Source of the DNA: Halisarca cf. caerulea
Taxonomy: Eukaryota; Porifera; Demospongiae; Chondrillida; Halisarcidae
Length of the DNA stretch: 64,000 nucleotides
NCBI GenBank assembly: GCA_963170055.1
Contig: CAUJGJ010000037.1
Location: forward strand, 989,601 to 1,053,600
Direction: 5' to 3'
Of the stretch, positions 47,769 through 59,129 are shown one piece after another. The translations under genes were made by a program, and so were the position numbers. The notes beneath the pieces were generated by a model. The model saw nothing but the letters and a program-made list of their open reading frames with translations, did not search any database and was not told where the DNA came from. Each line of letters opens with the position of its first letter. The stretch's first letter is position 1.

Positions 47769-49835
47769 CACTTTTTTTTTTTTTTATAAACTTATAAAAG
47801 TTTATGTTTATATCTTATAAACTTATTATTACAAACCAATGCAAGCTTACAATAATAAAGGAGCCACAGAAAGAAAAATGATTGCCAACACATACAGTAG
47901 ATGATGTGGCGCAATGGACATTTTAAATGGCATCAAGATGAGAAAAAGTAAAAGGCTTTGCGTAAACACTACGATAACTGTTAATGCACTACACATTACT
48001 ATACTGGCTTGAAAGTAAAGTTAAGTTCACTACAACAACTATAATATAGTTCAATACAAACTTGCAACAAAGAAGATAGCAAGTGTTCAAATTGTACCGG
48101 GTGGCAGGTACATAGTTCAAGTACAGGAACTGTCACTGAGGCGGTTATGGGAACACCAGACTGTGTAGGACTCCCGGAGGGCAAGGCCTGACATGGAACA
48201 GTATAGGTCTGCAACACTGGATCTGGGAGAATCCAGGAACTTGACAAGGCCACTGAAACTGTCCCTGTCTACCATACCCCGGGAGCCAACTTGTACAGGC
48301 CAGATAGTGCACTGGACCCCATCTGACTCGGCAGTGTTGGCAAGATCGTGATACCTGGCTTCTTTCCTGATGGCTGCATCCACAAAGTTCTCCTCAAAGG
48401 GGCATGTAAGCTCAATGAGAAAGACAGAGTGTTTGGCATCATTCCAGATTACCAGGTCAGGTTTGAGGTCAGTAGGGCAGAGATGATGTGGTGGTCTGTA
48501 CTCCTTGGTGGGAAGGTCCACAGTCATGTTGTAGTCCTTGCCCCAGTCACAGGATCTGAGGTGGCCATGGACGAATTGTGCAATCTCAGCTAGAACTGCA
48601 TTATGCCTTGCATCGTAACGCCTCTCTTTGAGAGCCACAGGGCACGCGTTAAAGACGTGATGTAGGGTTTGCAGTTGCCCGCACAACCTACATTGTGGTG
48701 AGACGTTCCTCTTCCAGCGCACGAGGTTGGAGTTGTGAGGAAGGGTGTCTTGGGTGGCATTCAAGGCAAAGCTCATGATGTGTGATGGCAGGGCCCAGAC
48801 AGCAGTAGACCAGTAGTCCATGGTGGAGGTATCTTCACAGCCTTGACGTCGGAAACGACCCTGGACCTCCAAAGCCGCAATGTTGTCAAAAAGGGCTGTG
48901 TCTTCAATGGCATAGATCTTCTTCTTCACAGCAGCCTTGGCTTGCGACTTGGAGGGCACAGAGGAATGGCAGATGGTGTCATGAACTATTGCAGTAGGCC
49001 CATGGTGTTGGTGTTTGCCAATGTACAGAGAAGCGAGCTCACGTACAACAGGGTCTTGTGATCTGGATAGAGCAGCAAACTTTGTAGCTTGCAGAGACTT
49101 GTGGATGGTGGTGATGGAAGGGAGAGCAAGACCCCCACGTGATGATGACAGGTACAGTGAGCTAGGATTGGCACAACGAGGCATTTAGAGCCACTTCTTA
49201 AGGAACCTAGTTGAGCAGGCCTCCAGAATTCGAGATACGAAGGATGGTGGCATGGATGTGATCTTCAAGGACCAGCCAATTTTGGCAGGAAGGGCTCTTC
49301 GTAAAATCAGGATCTTGTACTTGGGAGACAAGGGGGCATTGTCAATCTTCTCCATCATCCTCTGAACCCTGGTAGAAATGATCTCCCGGCACTGAGAGTC
49401 CTTCAATGTCGGGGATACAGGCATACCAAGGAAGGTGGTGGTGGAGTTACCAAGAAAGGGTATGATGGAAGAGCCTAAATGGAGTTGAGGATTGGACACC
49501 CTGTTGTCAGCATTAGTGCGGCTCTTCAGTGCAACTGCTTGGCATTTGGATGGCTTTGCTCGCATACCAGTCCAGGTCAACCACTCTTCCATGACGTTGA
49601 GCATCCTTTGACAGCTGCGAGGGTCCCGGGCCAACATGCAGGTGTCATCTGCGTACTGCAGGAGGTTGAGGCACATGTTGGATGATGAGAAACGGTAGCC
49701 AAGCTGGTGGCAATGCTGGATCAGGGGATCAACAAGGGTGTTGATGACCACATTAAAAATGCTTACGGAGACACACACACACACACACACATACACGTAC
49801 ACACACACACATACACACACACATACATGTACACA

Positions 49836-49877
<42 letters not shown>

Positions 49878-49901
49878 CGTACACACACACATACATACAC
49901 A

Positions 49902-49934
<33 letters not shown>

Positions 49935-49952
49935 GCGCACACACACACATAT

Positions 49953-50013
<61 letters not shown>

Positions 50014-52176
50014 GACATACAGCACACATGCAACAATATACAGGAGTATCTGAGTTATATCAGTATAATTAGTGTTTCCATGAAATTATTGTCTCCTGGC
50101 AATACCAAGCTGTGTCCCACACAGAGCTCAACCATGCAGTACATTCTAGGGTTTGCGGCACACCTAATTCAGTACTGCTCATAGTATATATATATATTAG
50201 CTCCTGAATGGCACAGTATTGTACACACACAGTCTTGAAATGTATTCTGGAGGACTTTCACTTAGACTGATGGTTTCACTATTCATATTGTACTAAATGT
50301 CTGTCAGGCTTCATCTACTTTTTGCTAGCATCAGTTTTTGATTCTCTTTCATGCAGGTCCTCAGGGATTTGTGGATTTCACTTTTGTTGGCACACGTTTT
50401 CGTGTTACTGGTCATTTGGTTGCTACTGGCTTGACATTCACTGATAGTGGCTTCATTCGAGAAGTGCGAGTGGGAGGCAGTGGATCTGGAGTACTCGCTA
50501 TAGATTTGTGGTCCCCCTTGGGTGATGGAAGATACACACTTCAGCCAACCTCCATTCAAGTGGAATTCACTACTAATGAACCTACTATTGTCGAGTCTTG
50601 TCTTCAGACTCCTGTCTGGTACTCTGCATCCTACATTGTGGGATTCCGTACTCTTGAAGGTTTTGTAGATATAGGAGCTACTCTTTCTGCTGACTGGGTG
50701 CAACTGTATCACTATAGCGACAGCCCCTCTGCTAGTTATTTTTCAACCTTTGGTGACTGGAGTCCTACTGCTTCGATGTCCAGCCCCTTCATTTACCTAA
50801 GCACAGGTATATAAACGTAATACAATTAGATGGAATGTTGCTCGTGCATGCTATACATGTTTGTACTCCTATTACTGTATGTGGCAATATTTTCATGAAT
50901 CTGATTTAAAGTTCCTTTTTGTCTTCATAGCAAAATGTACTATTCAGAGAAGCTCTTCAATATTGACTCAATCTACATACTTGATATCCACATCTCATGA
51001 AGTATCTACATCTGATTCATCATTTCCAAGTCTTACGGCAGAGAACCCATTATGGTCTCCATTATCCTCCAATTTTCTAACTTTTAGTAGTTTTTCTTTG
51101 TCTACAAGCTCTGGAGAAGCATTCAGTTCATTGGTATCAGCTAGCTCTACTACAAAAGTGCTGCTTACTTCATCAGATGTGCCTACAATGATTTCGGATT
51201 CACCTATTCTGGTATGACTACAATATGTTGAGTACTGTAAATATAAGTGATACTACAGTAGTGGGGACAATCATCTGTCATGGGACCTGCACAAACCTTG
51301 AATTTTAGATACAGTGGAAACTGGTTAATTAACAGTTTCTGTGAACCAACTGTATATACAAAGTACTATCTTCATCCTTTTAACAAGAAATACTTTTAAC
51401 AAGAACCAAATTTTAGTGTACCCTGGGTTTCTCCTTAACCAGTTTCCACTGTACTAGCATGGTTGTGGAGCACATGATCCTTCATACGCAGGGTCTTATC
51501 TCTGCAGTGTCCTATCTTCTTTAACATGTATTTGACATACATAGTTTAGTTGTTCCTTCTTGTAAATACTCTAAATATATTCCTGAAGAGCACCTATTTT
51601 TCAACCTACAGCTTTACTGCGAGTGTTTTTCAGTGCTATCACATTCAATGTTTTAAATAACTTCTTCACTGTCTTCCTGTGTAGGACAGTATGGAGCACC
51701 CTATGAGTAGCGTCAACATTTCACTTCCTCTTCCAGATTCCAATTCTGGACTACCTGTTGAAGCTGTTATTGCAATAGCACTAGTTGGCTTCATCGCTGG
51801 TGTAATATTGACGGTAATTGTCCTTTCCACTGTCTTTTGTGCCATTACAAGTAGAAATAGAAAGAGGAATTTTCAAACTGCATCTAATGTGTATTTTTCA
51901 GCTGATAGGATTCTAACGGAAAGTTCAACACCACTTTTTGCTGAAGTTTCTAGTGTGGCATCATCCCCTGAGACAGTTGTAATGCAATCAAATCCATCTT
52001 ATGTAATATGCACTGACTATTTTGACTCTCAAGTCAAGAAGGATTCAAACTCCCAAGAAATTGTAATGCTCTCTAATCCATCATATAATTCAGTTGAACA
52101 TCCAACGAACCATGTCATTAACACAATGACTCCTGATGATTATACATATGATTATGTGCAGCCTTCAGAAATGTGA
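43682..52176 (+). CDS. kinase-less type I membrane receptor related to the adjacent receptor tyrosine kinase
   Basis: Exons 43682-43730, 45782-46279, 46363-46407, 50357-50806, 50931-51211 and 51685-52176 join in frame to 604 residues. A signal peptide (MNLSFNQWVFFFPLI) is followed by a Cys-containing module with IFQIWRP and SDVIAFELAP. A second, looser module follows (GFIREVRVGG, AIDLWSP, GRYTLQPTS). Next come a Ser/Thr-rich stalk, a membrane helix at about 468-494 and a tail of about 110 residues with two SNPSY motifs and a terminal YTYDYVQPSEM. The tail stops where the neighbouring kinase gene continues into its kinase exons. I infer a receptor-like adaptor or decoy; it is not a described family to my knowledge. 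The start was chosen for the leader. Introns 1 and 3 carry dead retrotransposons. Confidence 0.8.
44100..45700 (+). mobile_element. dead non-LTR (LINE-type) retrotransposon fragment
   Basis: The 3' half of a reverse transcriptase lies within intron 1 of the receptor gene. LNDLP and LLFANDLVLFSENPEDLQTL (the expected active-site FADD is FAND), then KTKILVIGQNP and KYKYLGIWFNWN are followed by a stop and frameshift near 44713. More remnants follow (SECGIHNIAYHCL; at about 45200 ERKCTLC...EDEVHFLIVCP, the C-x2-C-H-C zinc motif). The 3' part (about 45490-45620) contains a short tandem duplication (tgccactgt...tgtgtgtgtactcttg). Confidence 0.88.
46468..46785. mobile_element. MITE, TA target site
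   Basis: tacagtaggaagtcagttat-ccaaac and gtttggataactgac-tttacactgta are imperfect inverted ends flanked by TA. ATCCAAAC/GTTTGGAT-type ends recall pogo/Tigger relatives. The 318-bp interior is non-coding. Confidence 0.7.
47589..47771. repeat. (CA)n microsatellite, left of the retrotransposon
   Basis: CA repeat with scattered CATACA/CGCACA variants. It abuts a 14-base T run (the poly(A) tail of the minus-strand element). Confidence 0.95.
47772..49771 (-). mobile_element. non-LTR retrotransposon with restriction-like endonuclease, 5'-truncated, inserted in (CA)n
   Basis: Reading the minus strand from 49771, the reverse transcriptase starts abruptly inside its B box (SIFNVVINTLVDPLIQHC). It continues through LLQYADDTCMLARD, the YADD catalytic site, to a premature TAA at 49185-49187. 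The same frame then resumes (PRCANPSSLYLSSSRGGLAL). Further on are a CRLCGQLQTLHHVFNAC zinc knuckle and a PD-(D/E)xK nuclease core, KPDLVIWND then FLIELTCPFEENFVDA, typical of R2/NeSL/HERO-type elements. The coding part ends at 48117. A 3' untranslated region and an A14 tail (T run 47772-47785) follow. Both flanks are (CA)n microsatellite. Confidence 0.92.
49772..50010. repeat. (CA)n microsatellite, right of the retrotransposon
   Basis: CA repeat with CATACA and CGTACA variants like those of the left tract. It begins directly at the truncated 5' end of the retrotransposon. Confidence 0.95.
51310..51453. mobile_element. MITE of about 144 bp
   Basis: acagtggaaactggttaa (51311-51328) and ttaaccagtttccactgt (51435-51452) are perfect 18-bp inverted repeats flanked by TA, in intron 5 of the receptor gene. 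Confidence 0.88.
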
Positions 52177-52736
52177 CTGTGTAATGCTGTGTAAAATTGT
52201 ATACTGTACTTATTGTGACCTTGTGTAGTAACAGATGTGCAGAAGTCTTGAAACAAGACCCTAAGTTGTTTCCCCTATCTATGAGTGAAGAAACAGGTCA
52301 GAATTAATTTCGAGACTAAATATAAGAATACTGATGTATATGTTTTTTGATTGGGTTTTAGGCTAAGCATGACATTGTATCCAACACACTTGTCAATTTA
52401 CAATGAGTGTATAACTGCTATCATTGTGCAAGTCATGAGCCTTGGTTACAAGCAATAGCCTTAATGAACTCCTTTTGTGTGAAGGATTGTAGAGTGCAGC
52501 TTCGGCTATACATTCCACACTGTGTGTACTTATGGTGATGACGGAAGAAAACAGCTTATAATAGGCAACCTTGATAGCTCCACATGACTTAAAAGTGTGA
52601 GAAGTGTTTGATAGGCTTCTTTTTGAATTACTCACCCAGACAAGCCTATATATGTAGCAGAGCGTATATGAGAGCTAAGCATTGCAATCCTGATCAAATG
52701 CAGCTGTGTGAGTTAGGTAGCTTGAGAACGTACAGG
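52177..52736. other. spacer between the two plus-strand receptor genes
   Basis: 560 bp. It holds the 3' end of the kinase-less gene and the presumed promoter of the kinase gene. No remnant of kinase coding sequence was seen here. Confidence 0.6.
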
Positions 52737-55700
52737 ATGGGAAGAGCTGTTAAGTTGCATCTATCCAATCTTTTGATCGGCAACCTCATATGCTTTGCAA
52801 TAGGTTTTGTACTTTGTCTCCCGGTTCCACTTCATGCTCAGACAAGTAAGCAAATTCGAATTAATTAATCATGATCATTATTCACCTATCTCTTGGCTCC
52901 CCCTCCCCCCCAACAAGATGCCCAATGCAATAATTATTTTCGCTCAATACCCGATCGATTTCTGAAGGGCAGGAGCGCACAAGATTCACCTCAAGGCCAG
53001 TATCTAGTACCCGGATTGAATTTCTCTTGCAATGGATTTATTACTGGTTTAACGTTTGCTGCGCGAGTGCCGGAAGATCGGCAGAAAGAGAAACAGATGT
53101 ACTTTCAAATTTGGCGCCCAACACGGGCCCAAGAGTACTCATTAGCAACAGAAGTTGTGGTCTCTACTTCTATCCAACGTAGAATGCGTGACAGAACTTT
53201 GATCACTCACTCTCTTTCGTCTCCGATTGCCGTCTCGTCAGGCGACGCCATCGGGTATTCGATAGTCGCAGCCCCCACTGCTTTACAAATAGCAAGAGCG
53301 TCTGTTACTCCTGATGAGCTAGAAGGAGTTATATACACAGACGGCTTCCAATACGATGACGAGGACGACCTGGAAGATGAGGGAGATTCGCAAGGCAGTG
53401 GGAATGGGGCTAGATATATCTTTATAAATCTGGCCCGCACGAATAGTGACGAAGACATCCAGATTCTGTCAACAGCAATGTTTTCTCCTTTAATCACTGT
53501 GACAATGAGAGAAACTCCAGGTGTGTGCACGTGTGTGCATAGACTTAATACCAGAGTGTATGGTGGGTGGGTGAGTGCGTGCGTGCGCGTGCGTATAGTC
53601 TGGCGTGGCCGAGTGAGAATTGGGTCGGTAACGCCAGACTATGCGTGCGTGCGTGTGTAGTTCTTTGTTACAGTGTATTAGGTATCTATAATTTAGTCCT
53701 AAAAATTATTGTTAGTTACTTTTTCTAACAACACATGTACATTGGCAATAGTGACTCCTAGTCACAATATTGCGTGTGTGTGTGCATGTCTGTCTGTCTG
53801 CATCTATATCTGTGTCTGTGTCCTTGTTTGTGTATGGTATGCATCATTGCATCCGTGTGTGTACTGTGTAAAAGCATTTGTTTATAATATACATGTATGT
53901 ATTATAATATTGTAATGAAAGACCTTTTTGTGTGTAAAGTTCATATACATGTATATATCTCATCTTTGGTTGGATTACAAAAATGTACTCTAATCTTTGC
54001 TGTCTATCTTAGAGGGGGCATCTTCTATTCTTGGTGTAATTGTCAATGAAGGTGAAAGTCCAACTGACCCAACAGCTAACAGAGATGCTACTGACAACCA
54101 GCTTGTGATTATTGTTGGAGGCATTGTTGGCACTGGAGTAGTGGTAATTGGACTCATGCTGCTCATCATAATACTTGCAGTGGTATTCCGGAGAGTACCA
54201 AGAGTCAAAGGAATTAACAAGAAGCAGAGAGAAGGTCTCCTAGTTTACACCTTCGCACTATAAACAGTTGTTTGTCTTTGTCAGTAATACTGTATGTACA
54301 CTCAGTACTGCATAGTAGTGATTTCTCAATCCAAACTATGCAGTACTGAGTGCAAGTGTATATACTGTGTATATACACAATATGTTTCAATGTTGTGTTT
54401 TCTCTGCCAGATACAATTGTTCTCGGTCAGGGATCAACCCTGTCCAAGGATGAAGAAATGGTAGAGTATTCATACATCGCTGTGGGTGATGCTGCCATCC
54501 CACTGCCGAAATCTGGACTTGGTTATGAGCAGGTCAATATGCACAAGGAACTCGGACATGAGATTGTGCTACCTACACCAGCCAGGGAACAAGTGCCTAG
54601 TGTACCTGGGAGCTGCTCATTCCCATACTCTGACCAACCTCTGCCAGGGGAAGATGGAAGTTTGTCTTATCAATATGTTCCATCATCGGTAAGCATGTGT
54701 ATACGACTATTGTACAAGTCTGCAACAGCTACAAGGCCAATCATACCATATTGTCTAACCTATGTGCTTGTAGGTTGCAAGACAGAGTAGTATCCAGAGG
54801 GTATGCAATCCTTCTATGATGGAATTTAAATCCTATGTGAGAATCTACATGTGTAAATCCTGTGTGAAGACCTGTTTACCTAGCCATGACAGAACCATTG
54901 TAAAACACCTTCCTTTCACACAATGCACTCATGACAGGTGAACAAAGTACAAACTCCTGAATATGAGAATGAGCCTTATCATCCACCTTCTCTTGCTCTG
55001 GATGAGCTCTATGACCAACTGGCTTACAGAAAGTGCCTGGAGATTCCCAGAGTATTCCTAAAGTATGTTCATATTCTATGCATATGTATATATACCTTGA
55101 CTACCTTTTTGGTAGGTAATGTGGCTGACATATGTTGCAATTGCATGATGATCTTCTTCAGAAAAAGTGAGCTGTTGGGAGGTGGGGAATTTGGTGAAGT
55201 GTTTAAAGGATCTTGGACTACTCCTTTTGGAATACAAGAGGTAGCAATCAAGATGCTAAAGCAAGGAACCAGCCATGATACTAGAATTAAATTTCTCCAA
55301 GAAGCAGCTATTATGGGCCAATTTTTTCATCCACACATAGTGAGACTGTATGGAGCAGTCACACTCAATGAGCCAGTATGTTTGCACCATATTGTCTGCA
55401 TGACTGATGCTGTATTATATGATGTATGATTGACTACATCACATTCTTGTTATTGTCACAGTGCATGCTGGTGTTGGAGTACTTGGACGGGGGCGATCTC
55501 AAGGGATACTTGAATGGCTGCGACCCAAAAGGGCAAGTGGATATGTTTATGTATGGGACTTCACTTTTATGGGTGTACTTGTATGGTTCTCAATTGAGAG
55601 TACTCATGGGACAGGACAAGCTTGAATTGCTGCCTGAATGAAGTACAATGTGTGCACCCGTAGTGGCATGTAAGCATGACGTCTAATTTATTTATTATCT

Positions 55701-57186
55701 TTATCATCACACCACTTAACAGGCCAACACTTCCAGAGCTGTTGTTGAGTTTCTCCTGTGACATTGCCAATGGAATGAAGTACCTTTCAAACAAAGGTTT
55801 TGTACATCGTGACTTGGCTGCAAGAAATATACTCTTAGACAAGGACCTCAAGTGCAAGGTATTAAGCCTTGATACAGTATATACACTTACAGCACCAATC
55901 TAAATATATATTCTCATTTTGTACACCTGCTATGCCAGATTGCTGACTTTGGGCTGTCAAAAGACCTGGACTGTAGTGAATATTATGTATCCACTGGTGG
56001 CAAGATTGCTCTGAAGTGGACAGCACCAGAGGTGATTTCACTGCAATCACATTTCTATAAATAGTACACTGTACATGCATGCTTGTTATCTTCATTATTT
56101 CTCTGTCACAGGCTGTTCTATATAAAAAGTACAGTACCAGCAGTGATGTGTGGAGCTATGGTATGCTGATGTATGAGATATGGTCACTGGGACACAAGCC
56201 TTTCCCACATTTGACCAAGGAAGAGGTGGGTCATAACACAAAACTCTATTATAGTCATTAGCCAGATATATACTGTAGTTAGGGAAAATTGAAAATAATA
56301 CTATGTATCATTAGCATCACTTGCAAAGCATGTTGTATTTGTACAGGTAATCCAGAGCTTTCAGGTGCATCCTGGTTATGTACAGCCACCACCTCCAGGC
56401 TGCCCACGGAAGATATATGGAATCATGGTCTCTTGTTGGTAGGTTTTTGCATTATACGTACTTGTGTATTCACATACACACATGGAATAGTCATGACATT
56501 TTTTGAAGGAAATTTAGAAAGTTAATGACAATCTGAGATTCAAGACAATACATTTGAGCCCGGTTAGTAAGTATCTGGGTTCCTGGATAGTAATTACTCC
56601 TTGATCTCTCCCTACCTCGTGTACCGTACTGAAAGTAACACTGTTAGTTCTGATAGTACTTAAGTACATATTCCTCTGGCCCTTGATGGTACTTACTGTA
56701 CTACCAAAGTTTGACTGTAAAAAGCTTTCACTATCCCTTTCTTATGTTCATTCAAGCAGTTAGATACAATATTGAATGACTTTCTCAAGTGTAATTATTA
56801 TCCTGAGTATATCCTGAGCACTATTGTTGATTATAGAATTAAATGTATGTATAATATGGTTTATGATTTAGATACTCATTCATTTGAAAACTATGCGTGA
56901 TAAATGTTTGTGTAGGTCTATAATATATTAAGTATCAGTCATTTAACATGGATCATATACTATTCAACTCATGAAATGATGTCCATCTGTTAGGAACTAT
57001 GACTATCACAAGCGTCCAAAGTTCACATTCATTGCTGAATTCCTAAGTGGATCGCTAGAGAGCCTTCTTGAGATTCCTGAAGACTCACTGAAGTACGTCA
57101 GCAATCCACAGGAAGCGTGTCAGTTGGGTCAAGAGTTGCAGAGTTCATTTGATATGTATATGGACTTACAAACAACATATCAATAA
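52737..57186 (+). CDS. receptor tyrosine kinase with FQIWRP-type extracellular module
   Basis: Twelve in-frame exons encode about 749 residues: 52737-52845, 52918-53520, 54013-54234, 54411-54688, 54938-55062, 55162-55375, 55462-55532, 55723-55858, 55939-56031, 56112-56225, 56347-56438 and 56994-57186. A signal peptide of about 36 residues precedes one module ([34 protein letters not shown]) and an acidic stretch ([11 protein letters not shown]). The membrane helix is at about 268-295. The juxtamembrane tail contains YSYIAV and YQYVPSS. Kinase domain: [12 protein letters not shown] (K476), HRDLAARN (D571), IADFGLS, paired activation tyrosines (about 601-602), LKWTAPE, DVWSYG. All catalytic residues are present, so it should be active. 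The intron after exon 7 uses a GC donor (55533-55534). It resembles sponge RTKs. Its ligand is unknown. Confidence 0.9.
53595..53642. repeat. short inverted repeat in RTK intron 2
   Basis: atagtctggcgt and acgccagactat are perfect 12-bp inverted repeats, surrounded by GTGC-rich simple sequence. Confidence 0.7.
54301..54351. repeat. short hairpin in RTK intron 3
   Basis: ctcagtactgcatagt and actatgcagtactgag form a perfect 16-bp inverted repeat with a loop of about 18 bases. Confidence 0.75.
56555..56720. mobile_element. MITE of the TAGTAAGTACT family, in RTK intron 11
   Basis: ggttagtaagtatctgggt at the left and gtactaccaaagtttgactg at the right, with ctggatagtaattact inside. It matches the element at 38155-38387 in layout. 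Confidence 0.55.
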
Positions 57187-57689
57187 GAGGAGACTCATTG
57201 TTCTCACTCAGTGTGTACTAGGTTACACACCCAAACACACCCATGCCCCCTCCCACACACATGCGTGTACACACACACACATACATACACATGCATGCAT
57301 GCATGCACACACATATACACACATATGGACACAACACACGCATGCACTCACATATACACACCTAATGCACATAATGTATTTAATTAAATTTTATTGTTGT
57401 ACACTATAACTGAATTATAGTATGTACAAAGTACAGTTACATGCTTATGTAATCCGCACATGCTTGCAATCCCATGTTTGAGTAATTATGACTTACAAGT
57501 ATGTAAACCTTATGCATGCATGCCCTATTGTAGGTATTCTCTATGTATGGAGGCAGTACTATTACTACTATATATGTTCACATGCATGAGAGCATGTATG
57601 TGACAAGCATGATGATATAAATAATCACAGCTCTATATATGGCTAACATTAAACTATGCAACAAAGTGCATGCAGGCCCCATCACATAG

Positions 57690-57813
57690 TAGTCTCTCGT
57701 TGCCCAGACCACTTCGAACCTCCATATATTACTATTATGCTGCATGATCCAATTAATGACGTCAATATAAAATATGGATCGAGGAGAGAAGCAGTCTGGG
57801 CAATGCGAGACCA
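57690..57813. mobile_element. MITE of about 124 bp
   Basis: agtctctcgttgcccagacc (about 57691-57711) and agtctgggcaatgcgagacc (about 57792-57812) are imperfect inverted repeats around non-coding sequence. Confidence 0.6.
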
Positions 57814-58453
57814 CATCGATCTGCAATTAAGGCTTCCTCAAATGATCAGCTGTTATATACTTGTTCTGCGCAATACACTGTATACAATAGCAGTCTGTAG
57901 CTGTACGGCCATGCAGAGAGCATAAAACCTGCAATGTACATGCATGAGATTGCATATACATGTATAGGCCTATAAATACCTATAATAGGGTATGCATGCA
58001 TGATCATGCAATGGACTTATAATGTCATACTCATATACATGCTCTATATCATATATAGAGCATGCATGATATATCATGGATGATCTATAAAAATACATAC
58101 ATGATCATGCAATGGACTTAATGAAACTTGCAAAATAGAACAGGTATAATATACTGGTGGTTGGTTGAGCCTGCAGTGGGATATAAGGATGCATGATCGA
58201 AGATTGAGGATGATCAGCTGCAGGGTATATTACAGTATGTGGACTCCACTTATGAAGAACCCTGTTATGAATTCAAACAACTTCTGCTTATAATGAACAA
58301 TTTTCCAATTCCAAGTTTGTGCATACATTTTCCCTCTGTTAACAACAAACAACTCCTGTTATAAAGAACTCGATCTGTCACACCAAATCTTGTTCCCCCT
58401 AAAAGTTGTCCGGCGTGGGTGCTCATCGAATACAAACTCTATACTGTCGAGGC

Positions 58454-58478
58454 GTTAGGGTTAGGGTTGGGTTAGGGC
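58454..58478 (+). repeat. interstitial TTAGGG-like repeat
   Basis: ttagggttagggttgggtta followed by ggg: about four telomere-type units, one short of a base, inside otherwise unique sequence. Confidence 0.7.
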
Positions 58479-59129
58479 TTAGTATTGATGAAACGAGAGG
58501 GGGACAACTTACAGCAGGGGACCATTCACGGCATTACAGATCACTGCTGGCAGTGACTTTGAAATGGGATTTGAAGTGGATTTTGCATGGAAGTGCACAG
58601 CTAGTTAAGAAAATATATACTAGAAATTAAATTAGAGCTCCACTATGACCATAAATGATTCATGGTGAACTGTGGCTGTGACGTCTTCTGTAAATACACA
58701 ACAATGCTGTAATATTCACATGCACTCTATATAATGCATTAATGTACACTACTTTTACAAAGAACTCCTACAGTAAAGAACATATTCTTTTGGATTTCAC
58801 AGTTCTTTGTATCAGGTGTATTATATTTATATGCCCATACAGTACATGGGAAGGAATTTAAATCATAGAAATTATAAGGCCATACCTATTGGAATGCAGT
58901 ACGTGGTGTTGAATTTGGATTAAGTTCAAAACCATGCAGCTGGACATACCATGCATGACATTATACTTCCCCGGATGCATGCATGGATCAAACATTAATT
59001 TGTCACCTATTGAAGTTGAATTTTATACTATATTGGAGGCCATGCATGCATGTTTATCTGTGTCATCCTTACTTATGCAGTCTTGCGTGATGTTAATTAT
59101 ACATGATTTATAATATACAGTATATATAT

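Larger units (their letters stand above)
46408..50356. other. receptor gene intron 3
   Basis: 3.9-kb intron with a pogo/Tigger-like MITE (46468-46785), two (CA)n tracts and a retrotransposon between them (47772-49771). No host exon was recognised inside. Confidence 0.75.
57187..59129. other. intergenic region 3' of the receptor tyrosine kinase
   Basis: No gene supported. It contains CA-rich and TGCATG-rich simple sequence (57210-57370, 57990-58110), a small inverted-repeat element (57690-57813) and a short TTAGGG-like run (58454-58478). Confidence 0.6.

Noticed and set aside
55501..55641. Extension of RTK exon 7 through 55536 or further using a GT donor
   Set aside because: Breaks the frame into the HRD exon; the GC donor at 55533 keeps it.
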